Notes: generated by a model not told the origin, from the letters alone. Shown: positions 8,554 to 17,624, counted from the first letter of the stretch. The stretch is DNA of 64,000 bases from Ruminococcus sp. OA3 (GCF_022440845.1 NZ_JAKNTO010000001.1:1364001-1428000); one strand, 5' to 3'. A program made the numbers and translations.

Positions 8554-9687
8554 ATGAAGAAAGTATTGCTGGTGACACATGTGGGAGATTTTATACCGCA
8601 GTTTGAGATGAGAAATGTCCGGTATCTGCAGAGCATCGGATATGAGGTTCATTATGCGGCTGATTTTAAGCAGTCTTCTTACGGGAACAGTGCGGAAAAG
8701 CTGAAGGGATCAGGTGTGGTCTGTCATCAGGTTCCGTTCGAGCGCTCTCCGTTTAAGGTGAAAAATATTCATGCATACCGCGTACTGAAGGAGCTTCTGG
8801 CATCGGAACACTTTGAACTCATTCACTGCCATACGCCTATGGGCGGTGCCATGGCACGTCTGGCCGGGAGAACCTATCGGAAGCGGGGGCTTAAGATTAT
8901 CTACACGGCACACGGCTTTCACTTTTTTAAAGGCGCACCGCTTATCAACTGGATGATTTATTATCCGGTGGAGCGTCTGCTGTCACGCTGGACGGACGTA
9001 CAGATAACGATTAACCGTGAAGATTACCAGCGTGCACGCAAATTTCATGCAAATAAAGTGGTGAGGATCCCGGGGGTGGGGATCGACCTGTCTTCCGCCC
9101 GGGAACGGAAGCTGCTCGACAAAGAGGCTTTCCGCAGATCACTGGGGGTAGGGCCTGATGATTTTTGTCTGCTCTCCGTGGGGGAACTGGATGCCAATAA
9201 GAATCATGTTGTTGTCCTTGAGGCGTTGCAGAAGATGGACCGGTCAAACATCCGGTATCTGATCTGCGGAAAAGGCTGCCTGCAGGACCGGCTCGCCAGG
9301 GAAATCTCAGACAAAGGTCTTTCGGACTGCGTTTCGCTGCTGGGATACCGGGATGATGTGGAGCAAATATATGAAGCCGCCGATCTGTTTGTATTTCCTT
9401 CGCACCGTGAGGGACTGTCAGTGGCACTGATGGAGTCTATGGCAAAAGGACTGCCGGCGCTTGCGTCGCGTATCAGGGGAAATGTCGATCTGATCGAGGA
9501 AGGCCGGGGAGGCATCCTGGTCAGCTCCAGGGAGCCTGATGAATTCGCAGACGGAATCAGGCGTCTTAAAAGAGATCCTGAGCTCTGCAGAAAAATGGGG
9601 GCTTATAATCAGAGAGCGGTCGTAAGATACGATACGTGTGAGGTGGAAAAGGTGATGAGCCGCGTTTATCATGAGGTTTTGGGATGA
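8554..9687 (+). CDS. GT4-family glycosyltransferase
   Basis: A 377-aa GT-B fold enzyme. The N-terminal half has HTPMGGAMARLAGR and YTAHGFHFFKGAP, as in EpsD-like transferases. The C-terminal half has the EX7E-type site HREGLSVALMESMAKGLPAL near residues 288-307 and the preceding strand VGELDANKNH. It is cytosolic or peripheral and transfers a sugar from a nucleotide donor to a lipid-linked acceptor. It sits 3 nt after one CDP-glycerol transferase gene and overlaps the next by 4 nt (ATGA), so the three are translationally linked and probably act on the same linkage unit. Donor sugar unknown. Confidence 0.88.
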   Translation: MKKVLLVTHVGDFIPQFEMRNVRYLQSIGYEVHYAADFKQSSYGNSAEKLKGSGVVCHQVPFERSPFKVKNIHAYRVLKELLASEHFELIHCHTPMGGAMARLAGRTYRKRGLKIIYTAHGFHFFKGAPLINWMIYYPVERLLSRWTDVQITINREDYQRARKFHANKVVRIPGVGIDLSSARERKLLDKEAFRRSLGVGPDDFCLLSVGELDANKNHVVVLEALQKMDRSNIRYLICGKGCLQDRLAREISDKGLSDCVSLLGYRDDVEQIYEAADLFVFPSHREGLSVALMESMAKGLPALASRIRGNVDLIEEGRGGILVSSREPDEFADGIRRLKRDPELCRKMGAYNQRAVVRYDTCEVEKVMSRVYHEVLG

Positions 9688-10883
9688 AAAGAAAACTGAT
9701 GTCTCTTATCAAATACTGCAGACCGGTATATGCATTGTATTATTATCTGGGAACCTGGTTTCTGAATTTTTTGAAACTGTTTGTCAGGACAGATGACAGA
9801 CTGATCCTGTTCAACAGTTTTGGGGGGAAATCATTCAATGACAGCCCGAGAGCCATCTATGAAGCGATGCGCCGGGATCCCAGGTTTTCAGATTTTCGAT
9901 TTGTATGGGCGTTTCAGGATCCGGAGAAGTTTTCGCTGGATAACGGGGAAAAGATCAGGGCAGATACGTTTTCCTATTTCCTGACGGCGCTGAAAGCCAG
10001 GGTGTGGATTACCAACTCTTCCCTGGAACGAGGGCTTGGATTTGTTGGCAAACATACTTTTTTTGTGAATACCTGGCATGGGACACCCCTTAAAAAGATG
10101 GGAAACGACCTGAAAGAACAGAATACGTCATTTAAAAGCAGGAACTCATGGAACATGGACCTGTTCACAACGCAGTCCGTCTATGAGGCGGAGATATTTA
10201 CCAGGGTATTTGAACTAAAGCCTGGAATCTGTCAGGTTACCGGTCTTCCACGCAACGATGAGCTGGCGCAGGCGTCGGATGACAGACGCCGGATGTGCAG
10301 GGAAAAACTGGGGATTGCTCCCGGACAGTGTGCAGTCCTTTATGCACCCACTTTCCGGGAGTATGAGAAGAACGATGCTCTGCAGTGTGTGTTTGCCCCG
10401 CCGATTCAATGGGAAAAGTGGCCCGAGACGCTGGGTTATGAAACGGTTATTCTGGTGCGGGCACATTATGAGACAGTGCGCAGCATGAAACTTCCGGATG
10501 ACAAAAAATGCATCCGTGATGTATCAGATTATGAATCTCTGAATGAACTGATGATTGCTTCCGATATCCTTGTATCTGACTATTCAAGCGTGTTTTTTGA
10601 TTATTCGATCCTGGAAAAGCCAATGGTATGTTTTGCTTATGACTATGATCAGTATGAGGCGGCGCGCGGGATGTACTTCGATATACGGGAGTGGATGCCG
10701 GGGGGCAGTATAACAGAGGAGGAGCTGCTGAGACTGCTGAACAGCCTGAAGGAACCGTGCGCATATGAGGCCGCAGTTCAGCAGACAGTAAGGTTTCGAA
10801 AGGAGTTTGTGAAGAGCTGCGGGCATGGGGTGGAAAATGTGCTGAATGTTATTGCCAAAAAAATTAACCTTTCAAACAAATAG
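9684..10883 (+). CDS. second CDP-glycerol glycerophosphotransferase family protein
   Basis: A 399-aa paralogue of the gene at 7285. It has WHGTPLKKMGND near 131-142, YAPTFREYEK near 219 and SDYSSVFFDYSILEKPM near 298. It starts inside the stop region of the GT4 gene (4-nt overlap). Two family members in one operon is the usual arrangement for wall teichoic acid, where one enzyme primes and the other extends; which does which cannot be told from the sequence. The gene ends the operon that starts at 3662. The next gene has its own, weaker promoter-like TATAAT at 10893-10898. Confidence 0.88.
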   Translation: MKRKLMSLIKYCRPVYALYYYLGTWFLNFLKLFVRTDDRLILFNSFGGKSFNDSPRAIYEAMRRDPRFSDFRFVWAFQDPEKFSLDNGEKIRADTFSYFLTALKARVWITNSSLERGLGFVGKHTFFVNTWHGTPLKKMGNDLKEQNTSFKSRNSWNMDLFTTQSVYEAEIFTRVFELKPGICQVTGLPRNDELAQASDDRRRMCREKLGIAPGQCAVLYAPTFREYEKNDALQCVFAPPIQWEKWPETLGYETVILVRAHYETVRSMKLPDDKKCIRDVSDYESLNELMIASDILVSDYSSVFFDYSILEKPMVCFAYDYDQYEAARGMYFDIREWMPGGSITEEELLRLLNSLKEPCAYEAAVQQTVRFRKEFVKSCGHGVENVLNVIAKKINLSNK

Positions 10884-10930
10884 CGTATGTAGTATAATGT
10901 AAAAAATTATATGATACCAGGTGAGAATAG

Positions 10931-11215
10931 ATGAACCAAAGAAAAGATTTTGAACAATACAAACGAATTATGCGCTTTTTTTCTGCCATGATCCTGGTAG
11001 CGGCTCAGACGGCAGTCTTTGCCTTCTGCTGGTACCGCTTCTATAATCAGGAACTGCGCAAACCGTATATGAATAAGGGAAATCTGCTGATGATTGCAGT
11101 TTATCTGATCCTGCTGCTTGTATTTCTGAATGCTTTCGGAGGCCTTAAAATCGGCTATATGAAAAAAGCAGTATTATCCTGTCGCAGGTGCTGTCGATCG
11201 TTGCCATGCATGTGA
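10931..11215 (+). pseudogene. N-terminal fragment of a frameshifted priming sugar-phosphate transferase
   Basis: A 94-aa reading frame with a good AGGTGAG ribosome site and two hydrophobic helices (about 15-35 and 50-70), matching the start of bacterial polyprenyl-phosphate sugar-1-phosphate transferases. After GYMKK the frame changes into an unrelated tail, while the frame one base back continues as SSIILSQVLS and joins the next entry seamlessly. The break lies in a run of six A at 11162-11167. One extra A, or a -1 ribosomal slip there, would give a continuous protein of about 466 residues, close to the length of the intact paralogue at 52523. Alternatives are a sequencing error, a phase-variable run or a true pseudogene. 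Confidence 0.7.
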
Positions 11216-12330
11216 TCGTGCTGATTCAGATTCTGTTGATTTCAGGCAAGCTGTATCGTCTTAGATGGCTGATCACCGTTACTCTGGGGATGACTGTGGT
11301 GGATATACTGATCGCGGTGGTGTTTATCCAGGTATTTCATATGCTGTACTATAAGGCGTTTCCGCCGCGGAAAATGCTGCTGGTCTATGAGGAACGGCCG
11401 CCGCAGCCCCTGATGCGGAAAATGTATGAGCGCCGCGACAAATACAACATCTGTGAGCATGTGAATATTCAGGGGAGCATGGAAGAGGTTGAGAAGCTGA
11501 TCCTGAAATATGACGGTGTGATACTGTGTGATATCCATGCGAAAAGCAGAAACCATCTGCTGAAGTACTGTTATCAGAGGGGAATAAGGGTTTACACAAC
11601 CCCCAAGATTTCTGATATTATATTGAAGAATTCAGAGATATTACATCTGTTTGACACACCCCTGTTTCTGTCAAGAAATCAGGGACTCAGCTTTGAACAG
11701 CGTTTGCTGAAGCGCGCCATGGATTTTGCAGTGTCACTGGTATTGCTGGTGGTGGCCAGTCCGTTTATGCTGCTGACAGCGATCGCGGTAAAACTGTATG
11801 ACCGCGGACCGGCTTTGTTTAAACAGGAACGTGTTACTGTTAATGGAAAAAAGTTTCATGTTTATAAGTTTCGCAGTATGATCGTGGATGCGGAAAAGAA
11901 CGGGGTGGCTGTCCTGGCAACGAAGAATGACAGCCGTATCACTCCGATCGGAAAATTTATCCGGGCCACCAGGCTGGATGAACTTCCGCAGCTTTTTAAT
12001 ATCCTGAAAGGTGATATGAGTCTTGTGGGACCGAGACCGGAGCGCCCTGAGATCATAAAAAAATATGAGACAGCGATTCCGGAGTTTTCTTACAGACTTA
12101 AAGTAAAAGCGGGGCTGACGGGATATGCACAGGTTTATGGAAAATACAATACGACCGCATATGACAAACTGAAACTGGACCTGATGTATATTGAGAATTA
12201 TTCTCTTTTGCTGGATCTGAAACTGATCTTCATGACGGTTAAAGTAATGTTTATGAAGGAGAGCACGGAAGGGCTGAGCAAAGAACAGCTGGATGAGCTG
12301 ATCACCAAGGAACACGTAAAAGGACAGTAA
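11188..12330 (+). CDS. catalytic part of frameshifted polyprenyl-phosphate sugar phosphotransferase (PHPT family)
   Basis: The open frame encodes 380 residues from a GTG with no ribosome site, so this is not a natural start; the real N-terminus is the fragment at 10931. It holds the remaining N-terminal helices, a small nucleotide-fold linker domain and the whole catalytic domain from about residue 175: an insertion helix, YKFRSM, DSRITPIGKF, ATRLDELPQLFNILKGDMSL and VGPRPERPE. PHPT enzymes such as WbaP and WcaJ start a glycan by moving a hexose-1-phosphate onto undecaprenyl phosphate. The TagGH-like exporter follows 105 nt later. All catalytic motifs are intact, so only the frame break threatens function. 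Confidence 0.8.
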   Translation: MLSIVAMHVIVLIQILLISGKLYRLRWLITVTLGMTVVDILIAVVFIQVFHMLYYKAFPPRKMLLVYEERPPQPLMRKMYERRDKYNICEHVNIQGSMEEVEKLILKYDGVILCDIHAKSRNHLLKYCYQRGIRVYTTPKISDIILKNSEILHLFDTPLFLSRNQGLSFEQRLLKRAMDFAVSLVLLVVASPFMLLTAIAVKLYDRGPALFKQERVTVNGKKFHVYKFRSMIVDAEKNGVAVLATKNDSRITPIGKFIRATRLDELPQLFNILKGDMSLVGPRPERPEIIKKYETAIPEFSYRLKVKAGLTGYAQVYGKYNTTAYDKLKLDLMYIENYSLLLDLKLIFMTVKVMFMKESTEGLSKEQLDELITKEHVKGQ

Positions 12331-12343
12331 TTGTTACTTTTTC

Positions 12344-12372
12344 TTGCCAATGCATCTGAAAAGTGGTATATT
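12344..12372 (+). promoter_or_regulatory. extended -10 promoter for exporter genes
   Basis: TTGCCA at 12344-12349, 17 nt, then TATATT at 12367-12372, with TGG directly before the -10. It lies in the 105-nt gap before the ABC permease gene at 12436, which otherwise holds nothing I can recognise. It would let the exporter and tagD be transcribed independently of the frameshifted gene. Confidence 0.55.
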
Positions 12373-12435
12373 TGCGTTTATGAGGCTGATTTGCCTTGCT
12401 GATGAATTGGAAGAATAGTATGAGGATGGTATGAA

Positions 12436-13215
12436 ATGCAATTTTTTAAAGATACGAAAAAATATGCCGGCTACGTCGTCCGGTCTGCAAAATCGCAGCT
12501 GAAAGCAGAAGTGGCAAGTTCCTATCTGAACTGGATCTGGTGGATACTGGATCCACTGTGTTTTATGTTGATTTATGCATTTATCTTTGGCGTGGTTTTT
12601 GACGGCAGGGAACCGTATTTTACAGCTTTTATTTTTGTCGGACTGACTGGATGGACCTTCTTTAACAAATGTGTACAGGCCAGTGTCAGGATGGTAAAAA
12701 ATAATAAATCAATTATTGACAAGGTATATATGCCAAAATATGTGCTGGCGTACACGAGAATGGGCGTCGATGCGTTCAAGATGCTGATTTCATTTGTTAT
12801 TGTGGCATGTATGATGGTGGTGTACCGTGTGGATTTGACCTGGAATATTCTCCTGGCGGTTCCGCTGGTATTCTTATTGATGGTTATCACCTTTGCCGGG
12901 ATGACGATCTTTATGCATCTGGGAGTTTTCGTGGAAGACATGAGCAACATTGTGAATATACTTCTTCGTCTTCTGTTTTACGTCACCGGTATCTTCTATT
13001 CAGTCAATACAAGACTTCCGGCACCGTATGGAAGCTGGGCGCTGAAGCTGAATCCGGTCGCCTATATTCTGGACGGGCTCCGAAAGTGTCTGCTGTACGG
13101 GCAGACGCCGGACATGAGAATATTTGCGCTGTGGCTGGTGGCCGGAATTCTCGTTGCGGCGATTGGCGTTAAGATTATCTATCGATATGAAAATGGTTAT
13201 GCAAAGGTGGTTTAG
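12436..13215 (+). CDS. ABC-2 polysaccharide/teichoic acid export permease (TagG-like)
   Basis: A 259-aa membrane protein with six hydrophobic helices and the typical N-terminal amphipathic stretch followed by SSYLNWIWWILDPLCFMLIY. The conserved C-terminal part has YSVNTRLPAPYGSWALKLNPVAYILDGLRKC, as in Wzm/TagG permeases (LNP before the last helices). With the ATPase 3 nt downstream it forms an exporter that flips a lipid-linked polymer across the membrane. Adjacent tagD suggests the cargo is a polyol-phosphate polymer. A second, distinct exporter at 32608-34720 probably serves the rhamnose-containing chain. Confidence 0.88.
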   Translation: MQFFKDTKKYAGYVVRSAKSQLKAEVASSYLNWIWWILDPLCFMLIYAFIFGVVFDGREPYFTAFIFVGLTGWTFFNKCVQASVRMVKNNKSIIDKVYMPKYVLAYTRMGVDAFKMLISFVIVACMMVVYRVDLTWNILLAVPLVFLLMVITFAGMTIFMHLGVFVEDMSNIVNILLRLLFYVTGIFYSVNTRLPAPYGSWALKLNPVAYILDGLRKCLLYGQTPDMRIFALWLVAGILVAAIGVKIIYRYENGYAKVV

Positions 13216-13218
13216 GAT

Positions 13219-13953
13219 ATGCAGGAGCAGGAATATGCGATTGAGGTGAAGGATCTGCGGATCAGCTATCGCTGTCTGAAGTCCTTTTCTGTAAAGAAAA
13301 GTTTTTTTAAGCTGAAAAAAAGTAAGGCAGAAGTATTCGAGGCAGTGCGGGGAGTTTCTTTTAAGGTCCCTAAAGGCGATATTATGGGTATTGTCGGAAA
13401 GAATGGAAGCGGTAAATCTACGATGCTGCGGGCGCTGGCCGGAATTTTTTCAGCCGATTCCGGCAGTATCGATCTTCATGGATATTCAATCTCGCTCCTG
13501 GCGATCGGAGTCGGATTCCAGAAGGCGTTGAGCGGCAGGGAGAATATCTATCTGTCCGGAATGCTGCTGGGATTTTCAGAAGAACAGGTAAAGGCAAAAG
13601 TGAATGAGATCATTGAGTTTGCCGGTCTTGGGAAGTTTATTGATATGCCGGTGAAGACATATTCAAGCGGTATGTACTCTAAGCTGGCTTTTTCCATTAC
13701 GGCGATACTGGAGACCGATATCATGCTGATCGATGAGGTCTTAAGTGTAGGAGATGCAAAGTTTAAAAAGAAGAGCTATCAGAAGATGAAAGAGCTGATC
13801 ATGGATAAGGACAGAACTGTCATCATAGTCTCGCACAGCTCAGATACCATACGCGAATTATGTACGAGCGTGTTGTGGCTGCACGAAGGAGAGATCAAGA
13901 TGCTGGGAGATCCGCAGGAAGTCATGGATAAATACGAGGAATTCATGCAATAG
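13219..13953 (+). CDS. ABC exporter ATPase (TagH-like, without C-terminal extension)
   Basis: A 244-aa ATPase with Walker A GKNGSGKST (about residues 55-63), signature YSSGMYSKLAFS and Walker B IMLIDEVLSVGD. Family members for teichoic-acid or O-antigen export share the long N-terminal region before Walker A seen here (KSFFKLKKSKAEVFEAVRGV). It lacks both the extracellular tail of Bacillus TagH and the glycan-binding tail of Wzt, in contrast with the ATPase at 33437. It couples ATP hydrolysis to the permease encoded just upstream. Confidence 0.9.
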   Translation: MQEQEYAIEVKDLRISYRCLKSFSVKKSFFKLKKSKAEVFEAVRGVSFKVPKGDIMGIVGKNGSGKSTMLRALAGIFSADSGSIDLHGYSISLLAIGVGFQKALSGRENIYLSGMLLGFSEEQVKAKVNEIIEFAGLGKFIDMPVKTYSSGMYSKLAFSITAILETDIMLIDEVLSVGDAKFKKKSYQKMKELIMDKDRTVIIVSHSSDTIRELCTSVLWLHEGEIKMLGDPQEVMDKYEEFMQ

Positions 13954-13970
13954 GCTAAGATGGAGGTATC

Positions 13971-14363
13971 ATGAAGAGAGTGATTACGTACGGTACATTT
14001 GACCTGCTGCATTACGGGCATATCAATATTCTCAGACGGGCAAAACAGCTGGGCGATTATCTGATCGTTGCTCTGTCGACGGATGAATTTAACTGGAATA
14101 TGAAGCAGAAAAAGTGTTACTTTACTTACGAAGAGAGAAAACAGCTGCTTGAGGCGATCCGTTATGTTGATCTTGTGATACCGGAGGAAAACTGGGAGCA
14201 GAAGGTATCTGATGTGAAAGAATATCATATTGATACCTTTGTGATAGGAGATGACTGGGAAGGAAAATTTGATTTTCTGAAAGAATACTGCGATGTTGTG
14301 TATCTGCCGCGGACGCCTGAGATCTCGACGACACAGATCAAATATGATCTGAATAAAGAGTAA
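13971..14363 (+). CDS. tagD: glycerol-3-phosphate cytidylyltransferase
   Basis: A 130-aa cytosolic enzyme of normal TagD length. The nucleotidyltransferase HxGH motif is in GTFDLLHYGHINIL near residues 7-20, and the second signature RTPEISTTQIK is near the C-terminus (usual form RTEGISTT). It makes CDP-glycerol from CTP and glycerol-3-phosphate, the donor for the two TagB/TagF-family enzymes at 7285 and 9684. The AGGTATC ribosome site is close to the ATG and the gene is 17 nt after the ATPase, in one transcription unit. Confidence 0.93.
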   Translation: MKRVITYGTFDLLHYGHINILRRAKQLGDYLIVALSTDEFNWNMKQKKCYFTYEERKQLLEAIRYVDLVIPEENWEQKVSDVKEYHIDTFVIGDDWEGKFDFLKEYCDVVYLPRTPEISTTQIKYDLNKE

Positions 14364-14442
14364 GCGGGAGACATGATGTACTCCCTGGTATATTTAAGGA
14401 GCAAGTTTTATTATCTGTTTTAAGAGGTGGGTCATTGACATT

Positions 14443-14460
14443 CCGTTTTTTAAAAAACGG
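14443..14460. repeat. perfect 18-bp palindrome in leader region
   Basis: CCGTTTTTT followed by its exact complement AAAAAACGG, without a loop. It lies in the 225-nt gap between tagD and the choline-binding hydrolase gene. It could be a protein-binding site or part of a weak termination region. A second short hairpin (GTGGTT at 14504 and AACCAC at 14521, then four T) follows. Function unknown. Confidence 0.5.
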
Positions 14461-14514
14461 TTTGATTTGGTGCCCGCCTTTGGACGTTAATGAGGGATAT
14501 GGGGTGGTTACAGC

Positions 14515-14543
14515 TTGTAAAACCACGCTTTTCTGTGTATAGT
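14515..14543 (+). promoter_or_regulatory. candidate promoter of the choline-binding hydrolase gene
   Basis: TTGTAA at 14515-14520, 17 nt, TATAGT at 14538-14543. The start of transcription would be near 14550, leaving a leader of about 40 nt with the AAGGAG ribosome site at 14576. The -35 overlaps a short hairpin, so regulation or partial termination is possible there. Confidence 0.45.
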
Positions 14544-14588
14544 ATTGATAGAACACAGAGGGGAAACCGATAATTTAAGGAGTAAATT

Positions 14589-17582
14589 ATGCCACGCAGG
14601 ATTAAATATGTTCTGGGTACGGTCATCGTACTCTGCATTACGTTTTTGGGATGTGCCAAAGCGGAGGCGGCTACCAGAATTCATTATATCGCACTGAAAG
14701 GATCTACGGATGCTATACTTCTGGAAGACAACGGCCGTTTTGGGATTGTAGATTCCGGCGAAGACTGGGATTATCCGCAGGGAGATGATCTTAAATATCC
14801 ATACCGTACGGGAATTGTGACAGATCAGGGATTTGAACAGCAGGTGATCTACTATATGAAATCTGTCGGAGTCACATCGTCAAATCTGGACTTTTATATC
14901 GGAACACATGCTCACAGTGACCATATCGGCAGCGGTGATGAGATTGTCAATTATTTTAAGCCCAAAAAGCTGTATCTTAAAAAATACTCAGACAGTAATC
15001 TGTCCAGTGCGGGCAGAAGATGGGATAATTCTTATATCTATAACGGTCTGCTGGCTGCCGCCCGCGGTAATAAAGTGACGGTGGTTCAGAATCTTACAGA
15101 AGGCATGCAGATCAAACTGGGCAGCCAGATGAAGCTTACGCTGTATAACACGCTAATCCGTAAAAAGATACCGGATGAAAATTCAAATTCTCTTGTGATC
15201 AGGGTGAGTGCGTACGGGAAAAATACAGTACTGACGGGGGATGCGATCCCGGAAATTACGAGGTGGCTGCTCGACAATAAAAAACTGGGAAATACCAATG
15301 TTCTGAAACTTCCACATCACGGATACAGGCAGAATAATCCGGATGATATCCTGAGAAAATTTGCGGCGGGGACTGCGGTGGTTACAGGTCCGATATCGAA
15401 TGTGGACATAAGCACTCAGAATCTGCTGCGCAGCATGGGGACTGACATTAAAAGCACCTACTCGACGGCACAGGCGGCAATCGTTTCACAGATAACATCC
15501 GCCGGGTATACGTTTACGGTGAAAAGCATTAAAGGCGGCTGGTTTACGTATGACGGCGGGCAGTATTATATGGATACGGCAGGCCGCCCGGCAGTCGGCT
15601 GGAAGAAAATATCCGGCAAGTGGTATTATTTTGACAAGACAGGTAAGGCTAAAACGGGCTGGGTAAAATATAAGGGGAACTACTATTTTCTCAATCGAAA
15701 AAATTCCGGATCATATAAGCAGGGTGCCATGCTGACAGACTGGAAAGTGATCGACGGCAAGACGTATTACTTTAAAAAGGACAGCGGTGAGATGCTGACA
15801 GGCTGGCAGACGATCGGCGGCAAAACATTCTATCTGAAAGAAAGTGGAGCGGGAGGCGACTGCGGTCAGGTTATGAAAGGATGGCAGGTGTACAGGGGAC
15901 GTACCTATTATCTGCAGATGGCGGGAGACAAAGGCACAGCCGGCAGGATGCTGACAGGCTGGCTGAACATCGGCGGCAAAATGTTTTATCTTAACAGGAC
16001 CGGCAATGTCAGCTGGACAAAGGGAATGCTGCTGACAGGCTGGCAGACGATCAGTGGAAAGACGTATTACCTTAATCCGTCGGGAGCAGCCGGGGTGCGG
16101 GGATGTGCCGCGGCGGGATGGCTTTCATTAAACGGAAAGATGTATTACCTCAATCCGTCGGGAGCAGCCGGAGTCAAAGGGGAACTGCTGACAGGCTGGC
16201 AGACGATCGGTAACGAGCAGCATTACTTTATTAAAGGAGGAGCTGCGGGGGGACTCAAAGGTAAGATGCTCCTGGGCTGGCAGACGATCGGTACACATGA
16301 GTATTACCTGGAGCCTTCGGGAGCAGCCGGTGTTCTCGGTAAGGCGGCGAAGGGCTTTCGCACAATTGACGGAAATACTTACTATTTCCAGATGGCAGGG
16401 AGTCCCGGGGCAGCGGGCAGAAAGATCAAAGGCAGCATTCAGACCTGGGACGGGTATGTGTATGCATTCCATAGTCAGACAGGAGTTCTTTTTGATATAA
16501 CCGGCGTGATTTCAGACGCGGGAGCCGGACGGACACAGGAACAGTCCATGCTCCAGTATAATGCAGTGAAATCGGGGGAGAGTGGAATATCATCGGTTGC
16601 CTTTAAACTGAAGTCGCAGCCGGCAGCCGGAAATCTGGAGTATCGCACGTATCAGGGAGAATCCGGATGGGATGCGGCGGCAGCCGGAACGTGGAAGAAA
16701 AACGGAGAGACAAGCGGAACATCCGGTAAAGATGGCGGTGGAATCCAGGCGATCGAGATGCGGCTTACCGGAACGCTTAAAAATCAGTATGATCTGTATT
16801 ATCAGGTGTATATTGTTGATTATGGATGGCTGGGCTGGGCAGCGAACGGCGGGACCGCAGGCATTCAGGCAGACGGTGCGCAGAAGGCGATCGGGGAGAT
16901 CGGAGCGCTTCATATCCAGCTTCGTCCGAAACAATCCGCATACGGTTCTCCGGGTGGCGGTGAAAGTCCCGTACTTGGGATTGTGATTCCGGACAGAGCC
17001 GGGCTTCAGGAGGTTATGGATGAGGCGCGGATTGTGCTGGATGAAAATGAATCTGATTACAGCATCGTTTCATGGCAGGCGCTGACGGAAGCATACCAGA
17101 GGGCAGAAGAAGTCCTTGAAAATTATATGCAGGAAGAACAGAGTGCGCTGGATGAAGCGGAAATAGCGCTGAGAAGTGCCATGGACAGTCTGGTGAAAGC
17201 GCCGGACATTGTCGGGCTGGCAGAGAAAGCGGCGCTGAAAGATGCGGAGTATCCGGACAACGATGAGACTGCAAAACTGTATTCAAAGGAGTCCTGGGAG
17301 GCACTGCAGCGTGCATATGATGACGCGGACGTGATTCTGGACAATTACCGTGGTGGCTATACCCAGAAGGAGGTCGATGAGGCGGAGGCGGCGCTTGCCG
17401 AGGCAATGGAACAGCTGCAGCCGGCAACGGAGACCACGCTAACACCGGAAGCATCCCCGGAGCCGGGGGGCTTCCCGGAACCGGAAATCATGCCGGCACC
17501 GGAACAGACGCCGGAAATGACACCGGATACAGAAGAAATGACTCCTGAGGAATTGCCGGAACAGGAACCGGCATTGACGTAA
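14589..17582 (+). CDS. secreted Pce-like metallo-hydrolase with choline-binding repeats
   Basis: A 997-aa exported protein (signal peptide to about residue 28, ending AEAA). Residues 30-315 are a metallo-beta-lactamase fold with THAHSDHIG (107-115), TGDA (216-219) and LPHHGYRQNN (241-250), the arrangement found in pneumococcal phosphorylcholine esterase Pce/CbpE. Residues 334-640 are about a dozen aromatic cell-wall/choline-binding repeats of the GWQTIGGKTYYL type. Residues 665-780 contain two hydrophobic-W units (YIVDYGWLGWAANGGTAG). Two FIVAR-like helical modules follow (about 805-870 and 875-945), then a Pro/Glu-rich tail without a sortase motif. In this phosphocholine locus the likely job is to trim phosphocholine from surface polymers while docked on them. 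The esterase activity is inferred; another phosphoester substrate is possible. Confidence 0.8.
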   Translation: MPRRIKYVLGTVIVLCITFLGCAKAEAATRIHYIALKGSTDAILLEDNGRFGIVDSGEDWDYPQGDDLKYPYRTGIVTDQGFEQQVIYYMKSVGVTSSNLDFYIGTHAHSDHIGSGDEIVNYFKPKKLYLKKYSDSNLSSAGRRWDNSYIYNGLLAAARGNKVTVVQNLTEGMQIKLGSQMKLTLYNTLIRKKIPDENSNSLVIRVSAYGKNTVLTGDAIPEITRWLLDNKKLGNTNVLKLPHHGYRQNNPDDILRKFAAGTAVVTGPISNVDISTQNLLRSMGTDIKSTYSTAQAAIVSQITSAGYTFTVKSIKGGWFTYDGGQYYMDTAGRPAVGWKKISGKWYYFDKTGKAKTGWVKYKGNYYFLNRKNSGSYKQGAMLTDWKVIDGKTYYFKKDSGEMLTGWQTIGGKTFYLKESGAGGDCGQVMKGWQVYRGRTYYLQMAGDKGTAGRMLTGWLNIGGKMFYLNRTGNVSWTKGMLLTGWQTISGKTYYLNPSGAAGVRGCAAAGWLSLNGKMYYLNPSGAAGVKGELLTGWQTIGNEQHYFIKGGAAGGLKGKMLLGWQTIGTHEYYLEPSGAAGVLGKAAKGFRTIDGNTYYFQMAGSPGAAGRKIKGSIQTWDGYVYAFHSQTGVLFDITGVISDAGAGRTQEQSMLQYNAVKSGESGISSVAFKLKSQPAAGNLEYRTYQGESGWDAAAAGTWKKNGETSGTSGKDGGGIQAIEMRLTGTLKNQYDLYYQVYIVDYGWLGWAANGGTAGIQADGAQKAIGEIGALHIQLRPKQSAYGSPGGGESPVLGIVIPDRAGLQEVMDEARIVLDENESDYSIVSWQALTEAYQRAEEVLENYMQEEQSALDEAEIALRSAMDSLVKAPDIVGLAEKAALKDAEYPDNDETAKLYSKESWEALQRAYDDADVILDNYRGGYTQKEVDEAEAALAEAMEQLQPATETTLTPEASPEPGGFPEPEIMPAPEQTPEMTPDTEEMTPEELPEQEPALT

Positions 17583-17624
17583 CAGCAGACAGAGTGACAA
17601 AAACAGATCATAAAGGTGGGAAAC

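Noticed and set aside
15580-16480. DNA-level tandem repeat array (possible CRISPR-like or satellite)
   Set aside because: The repetition comes from the choline-binding-type protein repeats; it keeps frame, varies between units and has no unique spacers.
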